DNA from: Bacteroidales bacterium UBA4116 | GTDB lineage: Bacteria; Bacteroidota; Bacteroidia; Bacteroidales; Tannerellaceae | Length of the DNA: 64,000 nt | Assembly: GCA_002381645.1 (NCBI GenBank) | Contig: DFXE01000025.1 | Coordinates: forward strand, 67,595-131,594 | Reading direction: 5' to 3' | Part shown: positions 7,231 through 16,174 of the stretch, in pieces | How the letters are laid out: each line of letters starts with the position of its first letter | Position numbering within the stretch: position 1 is the stretch's first letter | The notes under the pieces: model-generated | What the model was told of the DNA's origin: nothing | The model's database searches: none | What the model saw: only the letters and a program-made list of their open reading frames with translations | Position numbers and translations under genes: made by a program

Positions 7231-8214
7231 TTAGTTATTCCTGTTTATCAAATTCACAACTACTTTAACCATTACATCCTTTTCCTCTGTACGGCTTTCG
7301 GCAATCATCAGAGTTAATGCAACAAGAGTGTTGTTTTCTATCAGTCTCGAGCCATCAGCTTTGTAGAGAATCCCATTATTTTCTAAGAACCAAAGAAAAA
7401 GGAAAGCAGCAATCCGCTTATTCCCATCACTGAACGAGTGATTTTTAACTACCAGATACAACAACATGGCTGCTTTCTCCTCAACACTCGGATAGAGGTC
7501 TTTCTCGTCGAAGGTTTGGTAGATGGTATTGATAGAGCTTTGGAAAGATTCATCTTTTTCATTACCGAATAGCTTTCCACTGCCAAACTTTTTACGTAGG
7601 ACATCTATGGCTTCCATTGCATTCTTATAAGTAGCGCGGAAAGGCTCTTTTATTGTTGTATTATCAATTTCAAGTGACTGGTAGTCGTACTTATCCAGCG
7701 TATCAAGAGCGTAGGTGTAATCTGTAATTACTTGTAGTAATCCTGTTGCTTCATCGGCAGAGAGTTCTGTCTGGTGAATAACATTCGACAAAAGCTTGAC
7801 TGTCTGTTTCAAATCATCATACTGCTGTAATTTGATTTTTTCATTCACTACATAGCCTTTTACAAGATAGTCTTTCAGCACTTGGTTTGCCCAGATACGG
7901 AATTGTGTACCTCGTTTGGAATTTACCCTATAACCCACAGAAATAATCATATCCAAGTTGTAGTATAAAATATTACGAGATACTTTCCTTTCCCCTTCCA
8001 TTTGAACTTGTGCAATTTTTGCACAAGTTTCTTTTTTGTCTAATTCTTCTGATTTATAAATATTCCGAATGTGCCTCAATACGGATGTTCTATCAGTATT
8101 AAAAAGTTCCGACATTTGGTATTGGTCTAACCAAACAGTTTCTCCCTCTAACTTTACTTCTAATTGGGTGTTCCCGTCAGGGCTTTGATATATTATAATT
8201 TCTCCTTTATTCAT
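7231..8214 (-). CDS. RhuM-Fic/DOC family protein
   Basis: 327 residues, two domains. The N-terminal part (about 1-125) matches the RhuM family: GETVWLDQYQMSELFNTDRT, later YYNLDMIISVGYRVNSKRGT and FRIWANQVLKDYLVKGYVV. The C-terminal part is a Fic/DOC domain with the catalytic loop HSFSDGNKRIAAF (His259), the core of AMP- or phospho-transferring Fic proteins; the second G-x-x-R arm of the classical HxFxDGNGRxxR motif is altered to NKRIAAF, as in DOC-like members. I see no clear inhibitory (S/T)xxxE(G/N) helix and no separate antitoxin gene beside it. The gene is alone on its strand, 85 bases before the integrase. Members of this family are frequent cargo of mobile elements and may be toxins or phage-defence factors. 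Confidence 0.88.
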   Translation of the reverse strand: MNKGEIIIYQSPDGNTQLEVKLEGETVWLDQYQMSELFNTDRTSVLRHIRNIYKSEELDKKETCAKIAQVQMEGERKVSRNILYYNLDMIISVGYRVNSKRGTQFRIWANQVLKDYLVKGYVVNEKIKLQQYDDLKQTVKLLSNVIHQTELSADEATGLLQVITDYTYALDTLDKYDYQSLEIDNTTIKEPFRATYKNAMEAIDVLRKKFGSGKLFGNEKDESFQSSINTIYQTFDEKDLYPSVEEKAAMLLYLVVKNHSFSDGNKRIAAFLFLWFLENNGILYKADGSRLIENNTLVALTLMIAESRTEEKDVMVKVVVNLINRNN

Positions 8215-8299
8215 AATTTATTGTTTTTTGAACTGCCGCAAATTTTACGACAGTTCGAATTTTTATACTCAAATATAATGATTGTCAATTAATTCTATC

Positions 8300-9565
8300 C
8301 TATTTCAGGTTTTTATTCACTCCTAGTTTTGATAAGATAGCATCTACATTGTCCATATCCTCCGCAATGCTTTGGTCAAGTACACGAGCATAATGTTGTG
8401 TCATACGGGTAGAAGAATGACCGAGCATCTTGGCTACATTTTCCATAGAAACTTTATTGGCTAAAAAGACAGAAGTCGCCGCCGTATGCCGGGCAACATG
8501 GCTTGAGATTCGCTTGTTAATTCCGCACAAATCAGCCACTTCCTTCAGATAAGCATTCATCTTCTGATTAGTTGGAACAGGTAAAAGTTGACCGCGTAGC
8601 TGGCACTCTTTATCATCTTTGTATTTTTCCAAAAGCATTTGGGGAACCTGAAGCAAAGGAATATTACACATATTATTTGTCTTTTCACGGGGTTTACGAA
8701 TCCACATACGCCCACTGGTATCTTTTACAATGTGTTCCTCTCTTAAACCTTTTACATCGACAAATGCCAACCCACTAAAAGCACAAAACACAAATACATC
8801 TCTGACCTGTGAAAGGCGTTTATTAGGCAGTTCTTTGTTGATTATGGTGTTCAATTCATCCATCGTAAGAAAATCCACATGTACCTCATCCAAATGAAAC
8901 TTAATGCTTGCAAATGGGTCTTTCTGTATCCAGTCGTTAGCCAAAGCAATACGGATTACCTTTTTGAATATCTTCAAATGTTTAATAGTGGAATTGTTGT
9001 TACAGCCCCTTTCCGTCTTTAAGTAGGTTTCATATTGACGGATAAAATTCTCATTGAGTTTATTCAATGGAATATCTTCTCTATTCAATTCCTTTTTCAT
9101 AAACTCTTGTAGAAACTTTAAAGAAGCATCAAATTTGTAGATAGTGGAAGGAGAATATTCTGTATTGATAAGTTTCCGGCACCTTTCATTATGCTCTTTA
9201 TGTACTTCAACTAAGGTTTTTCCCTCATCGGCATTTGTATTGCCTAAGAAAATATCTTTAATGATAGATGCGGAGATAGGTTTTCCGTCAATTTCTAACT
9301 CCCGATGGATTTTGTAAAGACGGGATTTGACAGATTCAATATAATGATTGAGTTCCTGAGCTTTCCTGTCTTTACCTCGGCTTTTTTCCTTTTCCTGACT
9401 CCATAATGAAGGCAATACAGAACCCTGCATACTGAAAGTAAAAGCCTGCCCATTAACTGTAACTCGCATATAGACTGGTATTTCACCATTCTTTAATGCT
9501 TTCGATTTTTTCAAATAACACATTAAATTAAATGTGCCCCTTTGATTGCTTGTTTTTTGTTCCAT
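8300..9565 (-). CDS. int: Tyrosine recombinase (element integrase)
   Basis: 421 residues. The N-terminal arm-binding domain (1-110) is followed by a SAM-like core-binding domain (about 115-215) and the catalytic domain. Visible active-site residues are Lys295 (PREKTNN), His356-x-x-Arg359 (HVARH), His383 (LGHSS) and the nucleophile Tyr392 (QHYARV). The first catalytic arginine is missing: its position reads SGLAFVD (264-270) rather than SGLR, as known for IntDOT-type integrases of Bacteroides. The gene lies next to a tRNA-Leu whose 3' end points at it, the classical arrangement for integration into a tRNA gene. It has no close promoter partner; excision control probably comes from the HTH pair. 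Confidence 0.95.
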   Translation of the reverse strand: MEQKTSNQRGTFNLMCYLKKSKALKNGEIPVYMRVTVNGQAFTFSMQGSVLPSLWSQEKEKSRGKDRKAQELNHYIESVKSRLYKIHRELEIDGKPISASIIKDIFLGNTNADEGKTLVEVHKEHNERCRKLINTEYSPSTIYKFDASLKFLQEFMKKELNREDIPLNKLNENFIRQYETYLKTERGCNNNSTIKHLKIFKKVIRIALANDWIQKDPFASIKFHLDEVHVDFLTMDELNTIINKELPNKRLSQVRDVFVFCAFSGLAFVDVKGLREEHIVKDTSGRMWIRKPREKTNNMCNIPLLQVPQMLLEKYKDDKECQLRGQLLPVPTNQKMNAYLKEVADLCGINKRISSHVARHTAATSVFLANKVSMENVAKMLGHSSTRMTQHYARVLDQSIAEDMDNVDAILSKLGVNKNLK

Positions 9566-9665
9566 AAAACATGAATTTTTTTGTTTGTAAAACTAAAATT
9601 TTAACTCTAAAATCCACTCATGCAAAATGCTGCATATCAGAACATTAAAACCGTATTCGTTACTT

Positions 9666-9707
9666 ATTCGTGACCCCTTTTGTAGATTTTGCAATGGGGT
9701 CACGAAT
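9666..9707. repeat. 12-bp perfect inverted repeat near the attachment site
   Basis: ATTCGTGACCCC at 9666-9677 and its exact complement at 9696-9707, with 18 bases between. It lies between the integrase start and the tRNA terminator, where integrase arm sites or excisionase sites would be expected. It is followed by a partial third copy (AGGGTCA at 9708-9714). Function is inferred from position. Confidence 0.6.
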
Positions 9708-9764
9708 AGGGTCAGTAAATAGTGCATAAAACTGCCCTATTTTGCCTTTTTCGTATGTTTCAGG

Positions 9765-9806
9765 AAATAAAAAAATCCCTGAAAACCTATTGATTTTCAG
9801 GGATTT
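9765..9806 (-). terminator. Rho-independent terminator after tRNA-Leu
   Basis: A 13-bp stem (9773-9785 with 9794-9806) and an 8-base loop. On the minus strand it is followed by a run of T, so it stops the tRNA-Leu transcript. It lies 24 bases beyond the tRNA 3' end; its presence on this side means the crossover either lies further left or reconstituted the terminator. Confidence 0.75.
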
Positions 9807-9830
9807 GCAAGATTTTTCTTTTTCAAGAAG

Positions 9831-9912
9831 TGCGGCTGAAGGGACTCGAACCCCCACGCCGTGAAGCACCAGATCCTAAGTCTGGCGTGGCTACCAATTA
9901 CACCACAGCCGC
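9831..9912 (-). tRNA. tRNA-Leu (anticodon UAG)
   Basis: 82 bases on the minus strand. The acceptor stem GCGGCTG (5') pairs with CAGCCGC, then discriminator A. The anticodon stem CCAGA/TCTGG encloses the loop CTTAGGA, so the anticodon is TAG and the codon CTA. The long variable arm is the class II type expected of leucine tRNAs. The T arm GGGGGTTCGAGTCCC is complete. CCA is not encoded. Its 3' end faces the integrase and the mobile element begins there. Confidence 0.95.
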
Positions 9913-9925
9913 ATGGTTTGAGGTG

Positions 9926-9955
9926 CAAAGGTAATTCTTTTTTAATTATTTGCAA
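9926..9955 (-). promoter_or_regulatory. Promoter of tRNA-Leu
   Basis: On the minus strand: TTG (9953-9955), 19 bases, TACCTTTG (9926-9933). This is a textbook Bacteroidetes promoter, about 14 bases before the mature tRNA. Confidence 0.7.
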
Positions 9956-9983
9956 GGGATTACCGGATATATTTCTTGGACGA

Positions 9984-11003
9984 TTAGTTACCGAATAAAA
10001 GAAGTTCTATAGCTGATTCAATCAACGTATCCTTACCCTTTTCGGTATCTTCCTGACGTAATGTGAGTTCTATATCGGGAGCTATGCCAAATTCTGTATG
10101 TTGCTTATTAACGTCCAGGATTGGGCTTGTGGAAAAACGAACACGCCACCCGTTAGGTAGTTCGGAAGTGAAAGGAAAGCCGCTCCCACCTCCGGTATAC
10201 CCCCCTATTGTTGTAACATTAGGTAATACACCCATTTTACTGACAAAATTATTTGCCGCACTGTAACATCTTCTATTTGTCAACACAACTACCGGCTTAA
10301 GCCAAAGATCGCCATGAGAAGGCTCTATATAGATCGGATATGGATTAGAAAAATCAACCCTTCCTTTCCCTGTTTTATGTTGTATATATCCGCATAGCGT
10401 TTTTTTATCCACAAACCTTGAAGCCAAACGATCCGAATTAGTCAACGAACCTCCTCCATTATCTCTAACGTCAATAATAAGTCCTTTACAGTCCTCAAAC
10501 AGTTGAAATATCGTATTTAAATCTTGCTCTAATATACTTTCTCGAAAACTGCCATAGTATATATAACCAATCTGAGAGTTTGCAATACAATTATACCTTA
10601 TCTCGTCGTAATCCCCAGCACGGTTTCCACCTTCATAATAATTTTTTAGTATACCCCAATCAAAATTAACCGGGTGGTCGGCATACCAACCGTTATATGA
10701 AGATACCCTGAATTTAGATATAAGGTTAATATGTCCGTCCTGCAATTCAAGTGTCATATCAGACATGACCTCAAACAATTCATCCTCATTCATTTTCTCT
10801 TCAATCAGGCTAATATATTTTAGATACATTTCATCCCAGTCGATTCCTTTGTAATCAAAAAAGCAGTAATTTTCATCCAGTATTTTCCACAATGCATTAA
10901 AATTCTGACGGGGAGAAGTATCAAACTCGTCATTCATATTACAACTCATAAAATGGGACGATATGAACAGCACCGCGAATATGTATATTGATAACCTACT
11001 CAT
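9984..11003 (-). CDS. S41-family (tail-specific protease-like) lipoprotein
   Basis: 339 residues. A hydrophobic leader ends in the lipobox-like HFMSC (Cys21), so the protein is probably lipid-anchored in the envelope. An S41 N-terminal region (NFNALWKILDENYCFFDYKG) is followed by the C-terminal-processing-peptidase core: GLIIDVRDNGGGSLTNSD (about 174-191) and TNRRCYSAANNF with the likely catalytic serine. No clear PDZ domain is present. The length fits the short S41 lipoproteins of Bacteroidales. It starts at the base next to the stop of the DUF3316 gene upstream, so the two are co-transcribed with topoisomerase IV A in front of them. Natural substrate unknown. Confidence 0.88.
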   Translation of the reverse strand: MSRLSIYIFAVLFISSHFMSCNMNDEFDTSPRQNFNALWKILDENYCFFDYKGIDWDEMYLKYISLIEEKMNEDELFEVMSDMTLELQDGHINLISKFRVSSYNGWYADHPVNFDWGILKNYYEGGNRAGDYDEIRYNCIANSQIGYIYYGSFRESILEQDLNTIFQLFEDCKGLIIDVRDNGGGSLTNSDRLASRFVDKKTLCGYIQHKTGKGRVDFSNPYPIYIEPSHGDLWLKPVVVLTNRRCYSAANNFVSKMGVLPNVTTIGGYTGGGSGFPFTSELPNGWRVRFSTSPILDVNKQHTEFGIAPDIELTLRQEDTEKGKDTLIESAIELLLFGN

Positions 11004-11858
11004 TTAATAATAAGAACTGTTAATCCTGTTTTTGTATTTAGACCGCTTACCGCCTAAAGATATAAATTCTTTTACCCAACCGATCATAAACGTATTGGAA
11101 ATAACGCGCGTTTTAATATCGTTAATATCCGTATAATAAAGACTATTAAGGTAACCCATCCGCAACATGATACCTCTTACCGGTATATCTACTGTAATGT
11201 AATTCTTTATAGCAAATTTATTATGAAAAGAATTAAACGAGATAATATCAGAAAGATTTCCCACATTAAACATTTCATAATAAGACGCGCCATATTCAGG
11301 TGAAAAAAAAGCACCGGAAAAAGGAAGTTCGCCCTGGTAACGGAAAGTTAAAGGAAGTTTATTAATTTTAAGTCTCCATAGCATAATGACAGAGAGTCCA
11401 AGGTCAATATCTACTTTGGCTGACATCGGATTATTACCGTTGCGGGTATTATAGATAAAACCACCCATTAAATGAGCTGACAAACCTGATAATATTTTTA
11501 AATTAGGAGTTATATGCAGACGGTAATGATAGCTGAGGGAATAATCAACAAAAGCGCTGAAGTCATTCACATTTTCAGCGGGATTTTTTGTAGAAGATAG
11601 ATCCACATTGATAATTTGTTGCCGCGAGAAGCGTCCGTTACCAGCTCCTATAACCTTTATTCGCTCATTAAGTATACGAGCTCCCCACCCTGTATAGTTG
11701 AAAGGAGAAAGATATGTATCCTTTATTTGTGATGTGCCAATACCGATCAACGTACCCTCATTCATGGCCTTCGGGAGTTCGTCCGTTTCATACTGGGCCG
11801 ACAGCTCAAAAGAAACACAAAGACAGAGTAATAGTGCAATTCCGGTAATTATCTTCAT
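11004..11858 (-). CDS. DUF3316-family secreted protein
   Basis: 284 residues with a signal peptide (about 1-21, ending SFELSAQ). The rest is rich in aromatic beta-strand repeats such as DYSLSYHYRLHITPNLKILS and GIMLRMGYLNSLYY, as expected of a small outer-membrane beta-barrel. This is the pattern of the Bacteroidetes DUF3316 family, whose function is not known. It lies 3 bases after topoisomerase IV A and abuts the S41 peptidase gene, so the three share a transcript. A link in function with the peptidase is possible; one with the topoisomerase is unlikely. Confidence 0.75.
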   Translation of the reverse strand: MKIITGIALLLCLCVSFELSAQYETDELPKAMNEGTLIGIGTSQIKDTYLSPFNYTGWGARILNERIKVIGAGNGRFSRQQIINVDLSSTKNPAENVNDFSAFVDYSLSYHYRLHITPNLKILSGLSAHLMGGFIYNTRNGNNPMSAKVDIDLGLSVIMLWRLKINKLPLTFRYQGELPFSGAFFSPEYGASYYEMFNVGNLSDIISFNSFHNKFAIKNYITVDIPVRGIMLRMGYLNSLYYTDINDIKTRVISNTFMIGWVKEFISLGGKRSKYKNRINSSYY

Positions 11859-11861
11859 ATG

Positions 11862-14579
11862 CTACTCATCATCAAACAGCTTCATTTGACCCGTAATCTC
11901 ATCAATAATATCAGAATTGCTCTTCTCCTGCTCCCTGTTATCTTCTTCACTTTCATTATCACCGTCATCTACTTTTACGGAATTATCTTCAGAAGCAAAC
12001 CGTACAGGCTCCAGCTCATTTACTGTTTGAATATCGTATGTGGAAATTCTTTTGCCTTTTGCCTTAAATCCTTTTACACCAACAAATTCTTCTGCTTCAA
12101 TGATTAAAGGCTCCCTAAAACTGTCATTTCCACCGAAAACAACCTCTATACGCGGATAAGCTTCATCAGTAAGAAGAAACAAACGGCTTTTGGGATTATC
12201 ACTGAGGAAATTCTGTTTACGGTTCGTAGCGTCAAGCTGGAAACGTTTCAGGTAACGGTATCCCTGGTCGGCATCAAAAAGGACAGCCGTCCATATCTTA
12301 TTTGCGTTGTATTTTTCAATCGTGAGGATATTATCTTCATAATGATTACTGAGGTCGAAATTGGTCGTATAAAAATCTCCATTTCTTAATACCACCAATA
12401 TCTGTTCGCTGCTCTGGAACTCACCCAGTTCATCTCCCCTTCCATCATAGTTGAGGCGAAGCACATCCCAATCGAACCAAACTTCGCGGCCGCCGAGTGT
12501 TGAGCTACCTTTTTGTTTTAAACTAATCTTATGAATCTCTGCTTTAGTCAGGATATTACCCATAGAGCTTCGTCCTTTAATACTGATCTCACTGAAATCT
12601 TTTTCAAAGACAAGCAATTTCTGCCGGGGTTTCGGCTTTAATATTATTTTTACCGTTTCGGCCTCACCATTAGGATTGGCACTGAAATACATAATGCGTG
12701 ATCCTTCTATACCTTTGGTAACATTATACTCCTTATCACGGGTAATACTGGTAATATTGAAACGTTTGATAAAACTATATCCTACTTTACCATCCCTATA
12801 TATGACGTTATAAATCGTGCGGCTATCATTACGCTTGAATACGTTTACATAGATAACATCTTTTCCAACAAACATTTTATCGGGAACTTTCACCACTTTA
12901 TAAATACCGCTACGATAAAAGATAATAATGTCGTCTATATCCGAACAATTACAAACAAACTCATCTTTTTTGAGCGACATCCCGATAAAACCTTCCGAGC
13001 GATTAATGAATAATTTTTCATTTGCTTCCACTACTTTAGAAGCCTCAATTGTATCAAAATTGCGTATTTCAGTCAATCTCGGATAACTCTGTCCATACTT
13101 CTCCTTCAGCATGGTAAACCATTCCACGGTATATGCGACAATATTATTGAGATGATGGTCTATCTGTTTAATTTCTTTCTTTATCTGTGCAATTAAAGCC
13201 TTGCTTTTATCCGTATTGAATTTCAGTATACGACCCATTTTGATTTCCATCAACCGCAGTATATCTTCACGTGTAACTTTACGGACAAAATCAGGTTTAA
13301 ACGGCTCCAGCCTCTTATCGATATGGGCTACCGCTTTATCCATATTTTTAGCGTTTTCAAACTCTTTGTCTTTATAGATACGCTCTTCTATGAATATCCT
13401 TTCAAGAGAGGCAAAGAAAAGATTTTCTTCAAGTTCCGCTTTCTGAATCGTTAATTCCGTACGTAATAATTCCAGCGTATGGTCCGCAGAATGGCGCAGC
13501 ACGTCACTCACGGTCAGGAAATGAGGTTTATTATCTTTAATTACACAACAATTGGGTGAAATACTTATTTCACAGTCTGTAAAGGCATATAATGCATCAA
13601 TAGTTTTATCAGAAGAAACACCCGGCGCGAGGTGAACCAGTATCTCTACGTTTCTAGCCGTATTATCATCTACTTTTTTGATTTTGATCTTCCCTTTATC
13701 ATTTGCTTTAAGGATGGATTCGATAATTGAAGAAGTAGTCCTTCCATAAGGAATTTCACTGATAGCAAGCGTTTTATTATCCAGTTTGCTTATTTTAGCC
13801 CTGATTTTAACAGAACCTCCGCGCTCACCGTCGTTGTATTTCCCTACATCAACATAACCGCCCGTCTGGAAATCGGGATACAAGGTAAATTCCTGCCCTT
13901 TTAAATACGCAATGGAAGCATCCAGTAATTCATTGAAATTATGCGGAAGTATCTTTGATGATAACCCTACAGCAATACCTTCCACCCCCTGAGCTAAAAG
14001 TAAAGGGAATTTCACGGGAAGTGTTACCGGCTCTTTATTCCGTCCGTCATATGAAGGCTGCCACAGCGTTGTTTTGGGATTGAAGACAGTTTCCAACGCG
14101 AATTTCGACAAACGGGCTTCAATATAACGGGGCGCCGCGGCTCCGTCGCCTGTAAGTATATTACCCCAATTTCCCTGGCAGTCTATCAAAACGTCCTTCT
14201 GCCCTAACTGTACCAATGCGTCACCTATAGACGCGTCTCCGTGAGGGTGGAACTGCATTGTATGTCCTACAATATTGGCTACTTTATTGTAACGCCCGTC
14301 ATCCAGCCGTTTCATAGAGTGAAGAATACGGCGTTGTACCGGTTTTAACCCGTCATTAATATGAGGCACGGCGCGTTCTAAAATTACATAAGATGCATAA
14401 TCAAGAAACCAGTTCTGATACATACCGGAAAGGTGATGGGTGATCTTGCCATCCTGTTTACCGGGAGCCTTATAATCCGAGTGCACATCTGTATCACCAC
14501 CTTCATTAATTGAGGGGGTTTCATTTTTATTATTTATTTCTTCGTTTTCGTTTTTTTCTGTTATATCTTCGGATTTCAT
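11862..14579 (-). CDS. parC: DNA topoisomerase IV subunit A
   Basis: 905 residues, the DNA-cleaving subunit of a type IIA topoisomerase that decatenates chromosomes. It has the winged-helix/tower start KPVQRRILHSM (79-89), HPHGDASIGDALV (111-123), the active-site Tyr152 in APRYIEARLS, and a C-terminal beta-pinwheel of divergent blades (about 480-830). Both the 45-residue polar N-terminal tail and the acidic C-terminal tail (NESEEDNREQEKS) are extensions. The residue equivalent to the quinolone-contacting Ser80 of E. coli ParC is Ala116, as is common in Bacteroidetes. The divergent pinwheel and missing GyrA-box favour ParC over GyrA. parE is not next to it. A -7 box is at 14613-14620. Confidence 0.93.
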   Translation of the reverse strand: MKSEDITEKNENEEINNKNETPSINEGGDTDVHSDYKAPGKQDGKITHHLSGMYQNWFLDYASYVILERAVPHINDGLKPVQRRILHSMKRLDDGRYNKVANIVGHTMQFHPHGDASIGDALVQLGQKDVLIDCQGNWGNILTGDGAAAPRYIEARLSKFALETVFNPKTTLWQPSYDGRNKEPVTLPVKFPLLLAQGVEGIAVGLSSKILPHNFNELLDASIAYLKGQEFTLYPDFQTGGYVDVGKYNDGERGGSVKIRAKISKLDNKTLAISEIPYGRTTSSIIESILKANDKGKIKIKKVDDNTARNVEILVHLAPGVSSDKTIDALYAFTDCEISISPNCCVIKDNKPHFLTVSDVLRHSADHTLELLRTELTIQKAELEENLFFASLERIFIEERIYKDKEFENAKNMDKAVAHIDKRLEPFKPDFVRKVTREDILRLMEIKMGRILKFNTDKSKALIAQIKKEIKQIDHHLNNIVAYTVEWFTMLKEKYGQSYPRLTEIRNFDTIEASKVVEANEKLFINRSEGFIGMSLKKDEFVCNCSDIDDIIIFYRSGIYKVVKVPDKMFVGKDVIYVNVFKRNDSRTIYNVIYRDGKVGYSFIKRFNITSITRDKEYNVTKGIEGSRIMYFSANPNGEAETVKIILKPKPRQKLLVFEKDFSEISIKGRSSMGNILTKAEIHKISLKQKGSSTLGGREVWFDWDVLRLNYDGRGDELGEFQSSEQILVVLRNGDFYTTNFDLSNHYEDNILTIEKYNANKIWTAVLFDADQGYRYLKRFQLDATNRKQNFLSDNPKSRLFLLTDEAYPRIEVVFGGNDSFREPLIIEAEEFVGVKGFKAKGKRISTYDIQTVNELEPVRFASEDNSVKVDDGDNESEEDNREQEKSNSDIIDEITGQMKLFDDE

Positions 14580-14612
14580 ATATGATTATAACCTATTTTT
14601 GGGCATATTCTG

Positions 14613-14620
14613 CAAAGATA
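14613..14620 (-). promoter_or_regulatory. -7 box of the parC operon
   Basis: Reads TATCTTTG on the minus strand, 33 bases before the ATG. A TTTG lies 15 bases further upstream, closer than the usual spacing, so the -33 element is uncertain. Confidence 0.55.
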
Positions 14621-14676
14621 TAAAAAAGAAAGAAGCAAAGAAGTTAAAGAAAACAAAGGAATTTTGTGAAAGGAAT

Positions 14677-14711
14677 AAGGCTAAAGCCGGCAACAAACCA
14701 GCCTTAGCCTT
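14677..14711 (-). terminator. Hairpin after the Tat-exported oxidoreductase
   Basis: Imperfect 14-bp stem (14677-14690 with 14698-14711, AAGGCTAA arms fully paired) 26 bases beyond the stop codon at 14738. The following minus-strand bases are not a pure T-run, so this is a moderate terminator call. Confidence 0.5.
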
Positions 14712-14737
14712 CTTGATATTTATTATCGAATTGTAAA

Positions 14738-16174
14738 TTATATCTTATAATATTCTTCCCAACCTTTACGAGGCATATCACCGAATAACATTTGGTTGGC
14801 CAATGCATTATTTGTTATTTGTTTGGTATTACGGTCGAACAATAATTTTTCACCTAACTGCTGGCTTAATACGCCCAGACAGAATACCTGACTTAAAGGT
14901 CCGGCTATGGAGAAAGATGAGCGGGTTTTCTCTTTACCCATACAACTTAAAAGGAAATTGGCATAATGATTAGAAGGGCTTTGCGGTACTTCCGGCAATC
15001 TGGATTGCATTTCTGTAGCCTTTTCTTCGGGAATAATTGAAAGTGTACTACCGTGCGATCCTCCTTTAAATGTTAATGTTTTTGTGTATATTTCTTTCCC
15101 CGGATTCAGCTTTGCCGGTTGTATTTTACCGCCTGCTACAGGGGGAATATTCGGATCAATTTCCGATACACCGTAACCTTCAGGTACAGCAGGTATATTA
15201 TCTAACCCATCGTACCAGGTAATTTCTACCGGAGGCATATTCCCTCGTTCCGGGAATTTGAAAATAATGGTAGAAGACATCGGGAAGAAAAAAGGATTAT
15301 GGTCTTTCAGATACGTAGGATTGATTTCGTAAGGCAATCCCAAATCCAGAAATTCATGTGCAGTATCCAAGATATGCGCTCCCCAGTCACCTAAAGCTCC
15401 CATACCAAAATCGTACCAGCAACGCCATTGTCCGTTTACAAAATCATGGTTATAATCATGATGCTTTACTACACCTAACCATGTATCCCAATCCATTGTA
15501 GAAGGGATGGGTTCGGCAGGTGGAAAACTCGTCATTTTCGGGTTCCATTCGTGCCAACGGCGTGAGTTGTTCATATGAGCGGTAATTGCCGTTACATCTT
15601 TAATAATACCGGCATCTTTCCAGGCTTTAAACTGAAAGTAATTTGCATCCGAATGCCCCTGATTTCCCATTTGAGTAACCACTCCGTATTTTTTCTCTCC
15701 TTTCATCATGATTTCTACTTCATTAAAAGTACGTGCCATAGGTTTTTCTACATACACATGTTTTCCATGCGCCATGGCTTCCATTGTAATGGGAAAATGG
15801 GAATGGTCGGGCACACCTACAGTAACTGCATCGATCTCGTTAGCCATCTTGTCAAACATCTTACGGAAATCCTGGAAACGGGGAACATTAGGAAATTTAT
15901 CAATAATTTTCTGTGTATGTGGCGCACCCATATCCACATCACATAATGCTACAATATTACATAAACCGGTATTATATAACTCTTCTGCAATTTCCCCCCC
16001 TCTAAAACCTATACCTATAAGGGCAAGATTTACACGGTCGTTAGCACTTACAAAAGGATTGGCGGGCATGGTCCTTGCTTTAGCGGGAGTCCACAAAGAC
16101 GGAATAGCAGTTGCTGCAGAAAGGGCCAAAGCTTGCTTAAGGAATAGACGGCGTGATTGTTCTTTTGATTCCAT
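14738..16174 (-). CDS. Tat-exported Gfo/Idh/MocA-family oxidoreductase
   Basis: 478 residues. It begins with a twin-arginine signal (SRRLFLK at 7-13, followed by ALALSAATAIP), so it is exported folded with its cofactor. The nucleotide-binding fold follows: VNLALIGIGFRGGEIAEELY (about 48-67), DAVTVGVPDHSHFPITMEAM and GKHVYVEKPMARTF with the catalytic-region Lys of the EKP motif. The C-terminal part is the long form seen in the Bacteroidetes enzymes that act on glycosides, for instance alpha-N-acetylgalactosaminidase-like members with tightly bound NAD. The substrate cannot be told. It is a single gene, divergent from the acetyltransferase at 16470. Confidence 0.9.
   Translation of the reverse strand: MESKEQSRRLFLKQALALSAATAIPSLWTPAKARTMPANPFVSANDRVNLALIGIGFRGGEIAEELYNTGLCNIVALCDVDMGAPHTQKIIDKFPNVPRFQDFRKMFDKMANEIDAVTVGVPDHSHFPITMEAMAHGKHVYVEKPMARTFNEVEIMMKGEKKYGVVTQMGNQGHSDANYFQFKAWKDAGIIKDVTAITAHMNNSRRWHEWNPKMTSFPPAEPIPSTMDWDTWLGVVKHHDYNHDFVNGQWRCWYDFGMGALGDWGAHILDTAHEFLDLGLPYEINPTYLKDHNPFFFPMSSTIIFKFPERGNMPPVEITWYDGLDNIPAVPEGYGVSEIDPNIPPVAGGKIQPAKLNPGKEIYTKTLTFKGGSHGSTLSIIPEEKATEMQSRLPEVPQSPSNHYANFLLSCMGKEKTRSSFSIAGPLSQVFCLGVLSQQLGEKLLFDRNTKQITNNALANQMLFGDMPRKGWEEYYKI

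Noticed and set aside
9660..9869. Frame reading through the tRNA-Leu gene
   Set aside because: It overlaps the tRNA and its terminator, so it is not a gene.
14677..14711. Hairpin as a riboswitch
   Set aside because: It lies after a stop codon and shows no conserved riboswitch core; a terminator-like element is simpler.
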